From Caballeronia novacaledonica (lineage in GTDB: Bacteria; Pseudomonadota; Gammaproteobacteria; Burkholderiales; Burkholderiaceae): a DNA stretch of 64,000 nucleotides. The stretch is from NCBI RefSeq assembly GCF_900258035.1, contig NZ_OGTP01000012.1:1-64000 (forward strand), given 5' to 3'. Made by a program: the position numbers and the translations under genes. Positions within the stretch are counted from its first letter, which is position 1. Every line of letters starts with the position of its first letter. A model generated the notes under the pieces. The model worked only from the letters and a program-made list of their open reading frames with translations, made no database searches and was not told where the DNA came from. Positions 27,265 through 36,200 of the stretch are shown here, piece by piece.

Positions 27265-29507
27265 TGCGCCGCCCGGATCTGCTCGTTCGCGACGAGGAGC
27301 CGCGCCGCCAGCACGCGCGCGACGAACTTGTGCATGCGCGCGGCGAGCGCGGGATTGTCGAGTTCGAGGCGCCTGAGCGTCGACAAGGCGAGGCGCAGCA
27401 CGACGGTCGGCTCGTCGGCGATCACGTCCGCGCTGCGCTCGGCGCCCGTGTAGGCCGCCATTTCGCCGACGATCGTGCCCGCGCCGAAGCTCCTCAGCCG
27501 CAGCGTGCGTCCTTCGCCGACCGAGAGCGCCACCGTCACGCGGCCCGTTTCGACGAAGTAGATCGAATCGCCGGGCTCGGCTTGCCGGAACACGTATTCG
27601 CCGGGCGCGAGCGTGAGCGTGTCGAGATGCGGGCGCAATGCGTCGAGCGTATCCGGCAGCGTGGAGCCGAACGCGCCCGCGCTCGCGGCGGGCATCCGGT
27701 TCGCGTCGCGGGCCGCGTCGAGCAATTGCGTCTCGATCCATTCGAGTCCGCTGTCGAGATCGCCGAACGCGCGCGGATTGCCCGGATGATTCGGATCGGG
27801 GTTGCTTTCCGCGAACCACGCCAGCAGCGAGGGCGAAAGCCCGGTCAGGACGATCTGCACGTTCAGGCGCGCGCACGCCTGCCGCAGCCGCACGAAGCTC
27901 GCGGTGCCCGATGCGTCCACGCCGTGCACGCGCGCGAAGTCGACGAGCACGAAGCGCACGCCGGCGCGCCGGCCGTTCGCATCGGGCGGCGCTTCGATGC
28001 GCGCGCGGATATGCGTGAGAATCGAATGCGCCGTGCCGAAGAACAGAAAGCCCTGCAGCGCGACGCCGTAGATCGCGTGCGCTTCTTCGTCGAGCAAGCG
28101 GTTCTCCTCGACGGTGCGCTCGACGTTCGAACGCCGCCCGCGGCCGTCGAATTCGAGACGCAGGCAATTCACGCGCCCATAGCGCACGACGAACAGCAGG
28201 CACGCGGCGATCACCCCGAGCACGACGCCCGCGACGATGCCGTACGCCGCGATCATCGCCATGATCGCGGGAATGAGCAGATAGTCGTGCCACGGCAGGC
28301 GGCGGAAGGCCGCGATCAGCCATTCGATCAGCATCGCGAGCCCGATGAAGATCTGCAGGCCGATCAGCACGGGCTTCGGCAACAGCGCGAGCACCTTCGG
28401 CAGGCCCGCGACCAGAACCAGCGAGAACAGCGCCGCGAGCACGCCCGCGCGCCGGCCCGTCACGCCCAGGCGCCAGTTGGTCATCGTGCGGGTCATCGAC
28501 TGCGTGCCGACCAGTCCGCCGAGCAGTCCGTTCAGCAGATTCGCGAGGCCCGCCGCGTGCAGCTCGCGATTGAAGTCGACGTCGCGCGCGGTCGTGACGC
28601 CGATGCTCGTCGTGTTGAGCAGCACCGTCATCGACGAAACGGCGGCGACCGCCAGGATCTCCGGCGCGTGCGCGACGAGCGCCGGCAGCGACGCCTGCGG
28701 CAAGAGCGAGAAGGGCAGGCGCATGCCGCCGATCGGCTCGTAGTGAAAGAGCAGCCCCATGCGGCGGGCGTCGTCGAGATTCAGGCCTTTCGATGCGAGG
28801 CCGCCGTAGAAGATCGCGGTGCCGAGCGCCATCATCGAAGGCAGCACGATCACGTAGTAGCGCGAAAGCGCCCTGATGCGCGTCATGACCAGAAGGCCGA
28901 TGCCCACGACCAGCGCCGGCACGCTCGAGAGCCACGGCAACTGCATGAAGAGATGCCACGATTGCGCGCTCACGGGCGCATCGGTGAGCACGCGCATCGC
29001 GCCGGCGAGGAGCAGCAGGCCCGTGCCCGCGAGAAAGCCGCCGATCACCGGAAACGGAATGTACTGGATCGCGTTGCCGCGCTTCCAGAAGGCGAGCGCG
29101 AAGAGCAGCGCGCCCGTCGTCAGCGTGGAGGCGGCGATCAGCACGAGCACGGTGGCGAGCGCGATTTCATCGCCGCCGCCCGCCGCGTGCACGGACATCG
29201 CGACGGCCGCGGCCAGCGTCGCGAGCAGCGCGCTCGCGTTCGAGTCGGGGCCGGCGATCACGAACGGCACCGAGCTCGTCAACGAGACCACGAACAGCAC
29301 GACCACGCAGCTCAGGAGCGCGGTCGGCATGCCCGCCGAGATCCACGGCGAGAGGCCGGCGGAGAAGATCATCGCGCCGTAGCCCGCCGCATAGGACAGC
29401 GCGATGATCGCGGTGAGCACGCCCGCGAGGGCGTCGACGGGCAGCGACGAAAGCCGGCCGTGAAAACGCGATGCGCAAGCGCCGGACGTCTCTCCTGAAG
29501 CTCGCAT
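27261..29507 (-). CDS. SulP-family anion transporter with STAS and cyclic-nucleotide-binding domains
   Basis: A 748-residue fusion. The SulP membrane domain (about residues 20-430, with FVIAGPDSNASALLATLAAAV as the substrate-binding helix) is followed by a STAS domain (about 470-590, with VLVDFARVHGVDASGTASF). A C-terminal cyclic-nucleotide-binding domain (about 628-735) has its phosphate-binding cassette intact (G681-E682-M-A ... R691-S692-A). SulP proteins carry sulfate, bicarbonate or dicarboxylates; the substrate here is unknown. The CNB domain suggests gating by cAMP, and the very next gene makes cAMP. It lies 40 bases downstream of the FecR gene. Confidence 0.92.
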   Translation of the reverse strand: MRASGETSGACASRFHGRLSSLPVDALAGVLTAIIALSYAAGYGAMIFSAGLSPWISAGMPTALLSCVVVLFVVSLTSSVPFVIAGPDSNASALLATLAAAVAMSVHAAGGGDEIALATVLVLIAASTLTTGALLFALAFWKRGNAIQYIPFPVIGGFLAGTGLLLLAGAMRVLTDAPVSAQSWHLFMQLPWLSSVPALVVGIGLLVMTRIRALSRYYVIVLPSMMALGTAIFYGGLASKGLNLDDARRMGLLFHYEPIGGMRLPFSLLPQASLPALVAHAPEILAVAAVSSMTVLLNTTSIGVTTARDVDFNRELHAAGLANLLNGLLGGLVGTQSMTRTMTNWRLGVTGRRAGVLAALFSLVLVAGLPKVLALLPKPVLIGLQIFIGLAMLIEWLIAAFRRLPWHDYLLIPAIMAMIAAYGIVAGVVLGVIAACLLFVVRYGRVNCLRLEFDGRGRRSNVERTVEENRLLDEEAHAIYGVALQGFLFFGTAHSILTHIRARIEAPPDANGRRAGVRFVLVDFARVHGVDASGTASFVRLRQACARLNVQIVLTGLSPSLLAWFAESNPDPNHPGNPRAFGDLDSGLEWIETQLLDAARDANRMPAASAGAFGSTLPDTLDALRPHLDTLTLAPGEYVFRQAEPGDSIYFVETGRVTVALSVGEGRTLRLRSFGAGTIVGEMAAYTGAERSADVIADEPTVVLRLALSTLRRLELDNPALAARMHKFVARVLAARLLVANEQIRAAQ

Positions 29508-29547
29508 GAATTCCTTTTCTCCGCTGCTGTTGCCGCCCGTGCCGGAT

Positions 29548-30195
29548 TCACTGACATGACGCCGACGGCACCACCGGCGCCACGCGCGAGGCGGGCAGCA
29601 CGCCGAACGGCAGCCGCGGGCTCACGACGATCGCGCCTTCGCCCGCGCGCACGATCTGCCTGTCGACCTCGTTGATCACGACGATCTGCCCGTCGTAGAC
29701 GACGATCTGATCGCCCTTGCAATCCGCGTTGCCGCCGGGTTCGAGGTTCGCGCAATCGGTCACGGAATATTCGGTGCCGCGTATGCCGATGGTCGAAGTC
29801 GGCGTCTTCACGCGATAGTTCTCCGGCTTGCCTTCCTTCGCGACGAGCCCGTCGACGGCGCGCAATCCGCCTTTCACGAGCGACAGGAAGCTGCGGTCTT
29901 CCTGCGGCGCGTTCGCCGCGTAGTGAAAATCGTCGACGCGAAACACCGAGCCCGGTTTCAGGTACACGCGCTGTTTGTCGGTGAAGATCATCACGATCTC
30001 GGAGGCGACGCCGGTCTGCACGGTGTCGCCGTTTTCGATACCGCCGCCCATCGCCGCGACGCGCTGCGCGCCGTTCGCGCCTTGAATCGCGACGTTGCCG
30101 ACGAGCGCGGTGATCGTCGCGACCGGCTCGGCCGAGGCCGCGCGCGCGGTCATCGCCAGAAGCAGAAGAAGGAGGAAGTGTCGGGCGCGCATCAT
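29548..30195 (-). CDS. periplasmic FecR-domain protein
   Basis: A 215-residue exported protein: signal peptide HFLLLLLLAMTARAASA, then a FecR domain (ENGDTVQTGVASEIVMIF; VYLKPGSVFRVDD; TPTSTIGIRGTEYSV, the most typical FecR motif) with a two-cysteine loop (DCANLEPGG to CKGDQIVVYDGQ) and a short C-terminal tail. No TM anchor and no partner sigma factor, so this is not a FecIR system. FecR domains near CHASE2 cyclases and TPS systems are seen in other proteobacteria, but their role is unclear. It begins eight bases after the TpsB stop. Start 30195 or 30192. Confidence 0.87.
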   Translation of the reverse strand: MMRARHFLLLLLLAMTARAASAEPVATITALVGNVAIQGANGAQRVAAMGGGIENGDTVQTGVASEIVMIFTDKQRVYLKPGSVFRVDDFHYAANAPQEDRSFLSLVKGGLRAVDGLVAKEGKPENYRVKTPTSTIGIRGTEYSVTDCANLEPGGNADCKGDQIVVYDGQIVVINEVDRQIVRAGEGAIVVSPRLPFGVLPASRVAPVVPSASCQ

Positions 30196-30203
30196 GATCG
30201 GTT

Positions 30204-31970
30204 TCAGAAGGACTTCGTGAGCGCGACCCAGAAACGGTTCGCGTGGCCCGTGCCGAGCGTCGGCGGCACGTAGCCGAGCGTGTGCGCGTAGGACATCGAC
30301 AGCAGAAACTCGTGCGGCGCGGCGAACGTCGCGCCGACGCCCAGCCCCGACAGCCGCACATGATTGCTGCCGGCCACGACCGGATGCGCAACGATCTTGC
30401 CGTCGGCGGTATCGACGAAGCCCGCCAGCGTGACGAGCACCGGCACGAGCGATTGCCTGATCGTCTGCCGCACTTCGAAGGTCGCGACATACGCTTCGTC
30501 GACGGGCGCGTCGCCGGTCGCATAGGCGCGCACCGCGTACGGGCCGCCGAGCGAAATCTGCTCGGACGAGTCGAGATTGCGCGAGGTCGTCTGGCCGTTG
30601 AGCGAGACATAGAGCTGCGTGCCGTTGGCCTGATCGCCGATCACCTGCGTATGCGTCACGGCGAAGACGAGCTTCGTGAACGAGCCGGCGATCTGCGAGG
30701 CGGTCTGCACCGGCTGCGGCGACTTGAAGCGCAGGTTGCCTTGCTGGATGCCCGTGTCGAAAGTCGTGATGCTCTTTTCGAGCGTGAGATTGCCCGACAC
30801 GCCGAGGCGCGCGACATCGCTCGTCTTGTCGCTGACGGAATCGAACGCGCCCAGATGATCCGACAGCAGCTTGTGGTCGTAGCCGAGCGTCGTGTACACG
30901 TTCGCCGCCGGCGAGCGCACGAGCGGATAGCTGAAGAACGTCGAGACGACGTTCGCGCGGCCGTAGGCATCGAGATCGTCGAACTGGCCGCCGACCGAAT
31001 AAGTGGAGCGCGTATAGCCGGCGCCCCACGCGAGACCGCTTCCGCCGAGCGGCACCGTGTAGCCGATGTTGCCGTAGAACTGCCCGGTGATCGACCCGAG
31101 CAGCCGCGCCGCCAACTGATCGCCCAAGCCGAGCGGATTGTTCCACTGCAGCGCGCCGATGAGACGCGCGGTGCCCGTCGTCGTCTGGCCGTAGTTGTCG
31201 GCCTGCACGCTGCCCGCCAGCGGCCGCGCGTTCGGCACCCGCAGCGTCATGTCGGAGGTTCCGGGGAGAAGTCCCGGCGAGATCGTCGCGTTCGCGCCCG
31301 TCGTGCCGGCGGCGTCCTGCGCGAGCAGCGTGGCGCGCGTCAGCGCGTGCTCGTCGATGACGTCGCCCGTCTTGAGCGCGCCGAAAAATCGCGCGATGAC
31401 GGCGTCGCGGGTACGCGACTGATTGTCGATGTCGATACGCCCGAAGCGCCCCTCGCTCACCGCGATGCGCACGATGCCGTGGTCGATCTGCTGCGGCGGC
31501 ACATAGGCCCGCGCCACCAGATAGCCGTGCCGGCGATAGAACCCGCTGACGCGATCGGCGGCGCTCTCGAGATCGTCGAGCGAACGGTTCGCGCCGATGA
31601 GCGGACGCACGACGTCGAGCAACTCCGAAGCGGGGAAGAGCGTGTTGCCGGTGAACTCGAAGCCCTTCACCTCGAAGCGAATGCCGCCGGGCGCGCTCGA
31701 AGCGGGCGGCGGCTCGGGCGCGGGCGTCACGTTCAGACGCAGGTCGGAAGGCGGCAACGGCGCGGGCGCCTGCTGCTGCTGTTCGCGCAGGACGCTGCCC
31801 GCGTTCGGCAGCGCCTGGGCGTGGGCATCGCGCATGTCGCGCGCCGTCGCGGCGAAGAGCGTCGCGAACAGCACGGCGAGCCGGCGCGACGCGCGCGAGC
31901 GGCGTCGTTCGCGGGGCCCGAAGCGTTGCACGCGCCTGGGCCTCACATGCGGCATACGTGACCGGGCCAT
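30204..31970 (-). CDS. TpsB outer-membrane transporter of a two-partner secretion system (ShlB/FhaC/HecB family)
   Basis: A 588-residue protein. A basic leader and signal peptide precede a Pro/Gln-rich linker, a ShlB-type POTRA domain (IRFEVKGFEFTGNTLFP and YRRHGYLVARAYVPPQQI), a second POTRA (IVRIAVSEGRFGRIDI) and a 16-strand barrel ending in phenylalanine. The barrel contains a variant of the conserved VRGF tetrad (GGPYAVRAYATGDA). It exports the TpsA protein encoded just upstream, with which its start overlaps by 28 bases. ATG 31970 or 31955. Confidence 0.92.
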   Translation of the reverse strand: MARSRMPHVRPRRVQRFGPRERRRSRASRRLAVLFATLFAATARDMRDAHAQALPNAGSVLREQQQQAPAPLPPSDLRLNVTPAPEPPPASSAPGGIRFEVKGFEFTGNTLFPASELLDVVRPLIGANRSLDDLESAADRVSGFYRRHGYLVARAYVPPQQIDHGIVRIAVSEGRFGRIDIDNQSRTRDAVIARFFGALKTGDVIDEHALTRATLLAQDAAGTTGANATISPGLLPGTSDMTLRVPNARPLAGSVQADNYGQTTTGTARLIGALQWNNPLGLGDQLAARLLGSITGQFYGNIGYTVPLGGSGLAWGAGYTRSTYSVGGQFDDLDAYGRANVVSTFFSYPLVRSPAANVYTTLGYDHKLLSDHLGAFDSVSDKTSDVARLGVSGNLTLEKSITTFDTGIQQGNLRFKSPQPVQTASQIAGSFTKLVFAVTHTQVIGDQANGTQLYVSLNGQTTSRNLDSSEQISLGGPYAVRAYATGDAPVDEAYVATFEVRQTIRQSLVPVLVTLAGFVDTADGKIVAHPVVAGSNHVRLSGLGVGATFAAPHEFLLSMSYAHTLGYVPPTLGTGHANRFWVALTKSF

Positions 31971-34261
31971 GCGTCGTCCGGCAGGCGGCTGCCGTCGCTC
32001 GACGAATCCGTGCGCTGCTGCACGAGCGGCGCCGACTCCGGCTGAAGCCCGGGCGCCCCGATGGACGGCGGCACGGGATTGGCGGCGTCGGTGCGCACGG
32101 AATCGAGAATATCGGGCAGCGTCGCCGCGGTCGTGACGACCGGTTCCGGCGTCACCGGCATTGGCGGTGTTGGCGGCGTGACCGGCTGCGCGGGCGGCGG
32201 CTCGGACGGCGGCACGGGCCGCGCGGGCGCGCCCGCGATCCGGAGCGTGCCGCCTTGCGTCGTGATCTTGTAGCCGGTCGGGCCGCCTGTCGCGGTGATG
32301 GTGATCGCGTAGGCGCCGATCGCCGCGCCCGGCGACGCGCCCGTGCTCGTCACGGTGAAGACGAAAGGTTCGTGGATCGACGGGCTGTCGGCGAACGCGT
32401 TGCCATAGTTCGCGCCGTTGTAGCGCAGCGCGATCGTCACGTCGTTCGGTCCGAGCGTGCGGGGCGTGTCGAACGGCACGTCGATGTTGATCGCGGTCAG
32501 CGTGACTTGCTGGAGCGCATTGAACGCAAAGCGGTTGCCCGGTGCCGACGCGGCGCGCGCATCGGCGCCGCCCGTGTACGCGTCGCCCCAGAGCGCGAGA
32601 TTGCTGCTTTGCAGGCCGCCGAATGCGTCCGAATCCGGCGCGTCGGAGTAGACGATCCAGCGGCCGTTGGGCGTAGAAAGGGCACGCGCGCCCGCGCGAT
32701 TCACGAAGGTCGTGGACGCGAGCGTGATGGCCGTGCCGCCCGCGCGGCTCGCGACCGGCGCGGCGAGCGTGAGCGACGGCGCCGTGAGCGTCACCGCGCC
32801 GCTCGCCGAGACGCCCGCCAGACCCGCGACGCTGCCGATGGTGAGCGGCGCGCTATCGTCGAGAGCGATCGAGCCGGCATCGGCGGCGAGCGTGCCGATG
32901 CGATTGCCCGCGTTCGTCAGTCGATAAACGCCCGTGCCGCCTTGCAGCGCCACATTGGCCGCTTCGATCGGCGCGCGCTGCGTGGCGGTGCCCGCCGTCG
33001 TCATCGCGAGCGTGCCGCGCGGCGCGCCGATGGGCGCGTCGAGCCGGATGCCGCTTTGCGCCGCGAGCGACAGCGTGTTCGCGCCGCGCCACGCGACCGG
33101 GCCGTCGATCAACACGAAGCCGAACGGCTCGAAGCCCGCCGGCGATGCGGCGCTGATCGACACATTCGTCGATTCGAGCACGCGCGAAAGCGTCGCACTC
33201 TGGATCGTGCCGAAGCGCTGTCCGAAGGCATCGTCCGCGCCGACGAGCGCCGCGAAATCGCTCGCGATGCGCCACGTTCCGGTTTGTCCGGAGGCTGCGG
33301 CCGTCGTGACCTGCGCGTCGGGCGCGACGCGCACCTGCGTGCCCGCCGTCTGGATGACGCCGCCGTTGCCGCCATTGGGCGCCGACGCGTCGAGCGTTCC
33401 GCCGACCTGCACGACGCCCGTTTCCGCGACGAGCCGGATCACGCCGTTCTGGTTCACGGCGCTGCGCGCGCGAATGATGCCCGTGTTGTTCACGACGTTG
33501 GCGAAGAGCGCGTCCTCGGCGCTCGCGGCGAGCCACGCCTGGCCGCCATCGGCCTGAATCAGCCCGTGGTTGGCGGCGAGCGCACGCAGCGCGCCGCGCT
33601 CCACCGACAGGCCGATCATGCTGTGGTCGCCGAGCGTGACGGCGATGCGTTCACCCGCCGCGAGCGCCGCGAAACCGTCGGGCGAATCGATCGTGCCGGC
33701 ATTGATCGCGCGCGCGCCGATGAGCGCGACATAGCCGCCGGGCGCGCTCTGAATCGTGCCGAGATTCACGACCGCGCCGCCGCCGCGATGGTGATGATGA
33801 CGCTCGCCGCCCGCGAACGTGTAATGGCCGCTCATGAAATCGTCCGTCGAGAGATTGAGCGACGACGCAAGCAATCCGCCGACGTTCACCTGCGCGCCCG
33901 GCCCGAAAATCACGCCGTTCGGATTGACGATGAACACCTGTCCGTTGGCGTCGAGCTTGCCGAAGAGCGCGGACGGGCGCGGCCCGACGACGCGGTTGAG
34001 CGCGATCGCATTCGCGCCCGGCTGGTTGAACGTGATCGATTCGCCGGGGCGCGTGCTGAACGAATTCCAGTCGATCGCGAGGCGGCCGCTGTTCTGCTGA
34101 ATGGTGGTGTTCGCACCGGCGCTCGTCAGCGAGCCGGAACCCGCGACGACGCGCCCGCCGCTCGGCTCCGCGTGCACATGCGCGAACGCCGCGCTCAGCA
34201 GCGTGGCGGAGCAGAACCGCAGCACGGGGGACGCCGTGCTTGCGCGCAGAGCCTTGATCAT
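31943..34261 (-). CDS. TpsA exoprotein with filamentous-haemagglutinin N-terminal secretion domain
   Basis: A 772-residue secreted protein, short for a TpsA. A signal peptide ending at HVHA is followed by the TPS secretion domain (TIQQNSGRLAIDWNSF; the hallmark IVNPNGVIFG; VGGLLASSLNLS) with a His-rich loop (GERHHHHRGGG). Beta-helix repeats follow, then a C-terminal MBG/YDG-like beta domain (TIALRYNGANYGNAF...) and a Pro-rich tail (PPSEPPPAQPVTPPTPP). The start at 34261 has AAAGGAG ten bases upstream; the open frame extends further without signal-peptide sense. Probable surface adhesin or biofilm-matrix protein exported by the adjacent TpsB. Confidence 0.9.
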   Translation of the reverse strand: MIKALRASTASPVLRFCSATLLSAAFAHVHAEPSGGRVVAGSGSLTSAGANTTIQQNSGRLAIDWNSFSTRPGESITFNQPGANAIALNRVVGPRPSALFGKLDANGQVFIVNPNGVIFGPGAQVNVGGLLASSLNLSTDDFMSGHYTFAGGERHHHHRGGGAVVNLGTIQSAPGGYVALIGARAINAGTIDSPDGFAALAAGERIAVTLGDHSMIGLSVERGALRALAANHGLIQADGGQAWLAASAEDALFANVVNNTGIIRARSAVNQNGVIRLVAETGVVQVGGTLDASAPNGGNGGVIQTAGTQVRVAPDAQVTTAAASGQTGTWRIASDFAALVGADDAFGQRFGTIQSATLSRVLESTNVSISAASPAGFEPFGFVLIDGPVAWRGANTLSLAAQSGIRLDAPIGAPRGTLAMTTAGTATQRAPIEAANVALQGGTGVYRLTNAGNRIGTLAADAGSIALDDSAPLTIGSVAGLAGVSASGAVTLTAPSLTLAAPVASRAGGTAITLASTTFVNRAGARALSTPNGRWIVYSDAPDSDAFGGLQSSNLALWGDAYTGGADARAASAPGNRFAFNALQQVTLTAINIDVPFDTPRTLGPNDVTIALRYNGANYGNAFADSPSIHEPFVFTVTSTGASPGAAIGAYAITITATGGPTGYKITTQGGTLRIAGAPARPVPPSEPPPAQPVTPPTPPMPVTPEPVVTTAATLPDILDSVRTDAANPVPPSIGAPGLQPESAPLVQQRTDSSSDGSRLPDDAWPGHVCRM

Positions 34262-34322
34262 GTCGGCAGACTCCTTTCTGTTGCGTGCATCGTCGTGACG
34301 AAATGCGGGCGCACCATCAAGC

Positions 34323-34350
34323 AGTTTAGTGTTCCGAAGCATGCTTGCAA
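34323..34350 (-). promoter_or_regulatory. candidate sigma-70 promoter of the six-gene tps-cyclase operon
   Basis: On the minus strand TTGCAA (34345-34350) and TAAACT (34323-34328) are 16 bases apart and lie 62 bases upstream of the tpsA start, in a 152-base gap after the LysR gene. Match to the consensus is moderate. Confidence 0.35.
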
Positions 34351-34413
34351 CTACGCGTTTAGCGAATGTTCGCAGTCTCTATTTGTCTTAAGGATGCGAT
34401 GCCGGCGTGAGGT

Positions 34414-35331
34414 TCAGGCAGCTTCGCTCGCAAGCGTGCCTTCGACGAATTCGCGCAGAAAAGCGACCCACGTGCGGATCTTCGCATCGAGATACTGACG
34501 GGACGCATACATCGCGTAGATCGTCATGGACTGCAATTCCCATTCGGGCAGCACGCGCACGAGCGCGCCGCTTTGCAGCCACGGGAGCGCCGCGAGCATC
34601 GGCAAAGGGGCGATGCCGAGTCCGTTCGACAACGCGACCGCGAGCGCATCGGCGGAATTGACGCGCAGCCGGCCGGGTTCCAGTTCCACTTCGAATTGTC
34701 CGCGCGGGCCTTCGAAAACCCATCGGTCGACGGGGAAGAAGGTCGTCACGAGTTGCAGGCACGCGTGATTCGTCAGATCCTCGATACGCTGCGGCGCGCC
34801 CGCGCGCTTCAGATAGCCCGGCGATGCGCAGAGCACGCTCGGCATCGAGCAGATTTTCGTGGAGACGAGCGCGGAGTCGGGCAGGGTGGACGTGGTGACC
34901 TGTAGGAAGACGTCGAAGCCTTCGTCGAGCATGTCGGGCACATGCTGCGAAAGCGTCAGCTCGACGCGCACCTGCGGATGTTTCTCCAGATAACGCGTGA
35001 GCGCCGGGACGACGTAGTGCTGGCCGAAGGTGATCGGCGCGTGCATGCGCAGCACGCCGGCCGGCGAAACTTGCGCGTCGCCCGCTTCGGCCTCGGAGAG
35101 ATCCACGAGTTCGAGGACTTCCTTGCAGCGGATGAGATAGCGGTTGCCGGCGTCGGTGAGCGCGACGCGGCGCGTCGTGCGATGCAGAAGACGCGTGCGC
35201 AGATGCGTTTCGAGTTCGGTGACCGCGCGCGATGCCTGCGCGGTCGTGATGTCCATTTGCTGCGCCGCGACGGTGAAGCTCGCCGCTTCTGCCACGCGCG
35301 CAAAGATTCTCATGCTCCGCAGTAAGTCCAT
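34414..35331 (-). CDS. LysR family transcriptional regulator
   Basis: A 305-residue LTTR: winged helix-turn-helix at the N-terminus (AEAASFTVAAQQMDITTAQASRAVTELE) and a CrgA/AphB-like substrate-binding domain (GVLRMHAPITFGQHYVVPAL). It lies 152 bases upstream of tpsA on the same strand and is divergent from the PXPV-repeat gene at 35566, so either could be its target. No co-factor can be guessed. Starting codon 35331 gives the normal MDLLRSMRIFARVAE N-terminus. Confidence 0.9.
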   Translation of the reverse strand: MDLLRSMRIFARVAEAASFTVAAQQMDITTAQASRAVTELETHLRTRLLHRTTRRVALTDAGNRYLIRCKEVLELVDLSEAEAGDAQVSPAGVLRMHAPITFGQHYVVPALTRYLEKHPQVRVELTLSQHVPDMLDEGFDVFLQVTTSTLPDSALVSTKICSMPSVLCASPGYLKRAGAPQRIEDLTNHACLQLVTTFFPVDRWVFEGPRGQFEVELEPGRLRVNSADALAVALSNGLGIAPLPMLAALPWLQSGALVRVLPEWELQSMTIYAMYASRQYLDAKIRTWVAFLREFVEGTLASEAA

Positions 35332-35565
35332 CGGCCCGGCATCCGTTTGACGAAGCCGGAACTATCCCACGGCGGCGCAAGAGCGCGCAACCGACGCGGG
35401 CAATGCGGCCCGGTCCATCGAACCGCACATTCGTTTCAGGATTCACATCTGTTACAGCGCTTGTAACTCAGCGGGCAAGCCGCGCGGCTACGATGGATTC
35501 ATGGCTGCATATGAATTCAGGATCGCATCGCGGTCTGCGTGACGGCCTTCTCGGAAGAGGACGAC

Positions 35566-35904
35566 ATGAACATCAAGGGCTGGGTCGGGGTCGGAATTGC
35601 GCTGTCGGCGGGGCTCGCCTGCGAAGCTGCGATGGCGGGCGTGAGCATCGGGGTCAATCTCGGGGTGCCGGTCGCGCCGGTTTATGCGGCGCCCGCGCCC
35701 GTGTACGCCGCACCCGCGCCTGTTTATGAAGCGCCGCCGCCTCCGCCGCCACCGGTCGTGTATCAGCCGGCGCCGGTTGTCGTCGCGCCTGCGCCTGCCA
35801 TCGTCGTCGGCTGGCATGGCGATCGATATTGGGACGGTTATCGCTACTGGGGACGCCGCGACTGGTATGCGCATCACGGCGGCTATGGCTATCGCCACTG
35901 GTAA
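35566..35904 (+). CDS. exported PXPV-repeat protein
   Basis: A 112-residue protein with a signal peptide ending near EAAMA, then tandem YAAPAPV/YEAPPPP/YQPAPVV units (PXPV repeats), and an aromatic, Gly/His-rich end (GWHGDRYWDGYRYWGRRDWY). Such proteins are common, often duplicated, in Burkholderia and are probably cell-envelope associated; no activity is known to me. GGAAGAGG precedes the ATG at 35566. The next gene encodes a similar Tyr/Pro-repeat lipoprotein, suggesting a pair. Confidence 0.8.
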   Translation: MNIKGWVGVGIALSAGLACEAAMAGVSIGVNLGVPVAPVYAAPAPVYAAPAPVYEAPPPPPPPVVYQPAPVVVAPAPAIVVGWHGDRYWDGYRYWGRRDWYAHHGGYGYRHW

Positions 35905-35934
35905 GCGGAGCACATCCGGGAGCGGGGCATCATC

Positions 35935-36168
35935 ATGAAAACGTCATCTCGAACTCGAATCAGGGCGCTGATCGTGCCCGCGGCGCTGGTGCTGGCGGCG
36001 GGGCTCGGCGGCTGCGTGTATGCGCCGCCTTATGGCTATGCGCCCGCGCCGGCATATGGTTACGCGCCCGCCTATGGCTACGCGTATGGGCCGGGGTACT
36101 ACGCGGCGCCGTCGGTGTCGCTCGGCATCGGCTTTTCGGGCGGCGGCGGGCACTGGCACGGGCGTTGA
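35935..36168 (+). CDS. Tyr/Pro/Ala-repeat small lipoprotein
   Basis: A 77-residue predicted lipoprotein: signal peptide with lipobox LGGC (Cys at about 27), then YGYAPAPAYGYAPAYGYAYG repeats and a GGGGHWHGR end. Low complexity, probably extended and surface- or periplasm-exposed. It follows the PXPV-repeat gene by 30 bases, likely the same operon. CGGGAGCGGGG upstream offers a ribosome site. Function unknown. Confidence 0.75.
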   Translation: MKTSSRTRIRALIVPAALVLAAGLGGCVYAPPYGYAPAPAYGYAPAYGYAYGPGYYAAPSVSLGIGFSGGGGHWHGR

Positions 36169-36200
36169 AACAGGCTCAACGAAGTGGAACGGCCGTTGCT

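Noticed and set aside
25588..27453. 621-codon open frame on the plus strand opposite the adenylate cyclase
   Set aside because: Same antisense artefact; the cyclase frame has complete catalytic motifs.
25036..28959. Apparent 1307-residue fusion ending in the adenylate cyclase
   Set aside because: The extra N-terminal part is an off-frame reading of the SulP gene; the cyclase begins at 27264 with an ATGA overlap and a proper TM/CHASE2 start.
27264..29498. 744-codon open frame on the plus strand opposite the SulP gene
   Set aside because: Its Arg/His/Glu-rich composition is the complement of a GC-rich coding strand, there is no domain or ribosome site, and the opposite strand encodes a clear SulP-STAS-CNB protein.
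31958..34498. 846-codon plus-strand frame opposite tpsA
   Set aside because: Arg/Ala/Asp-rich antisense shadow with no recognisable fold.
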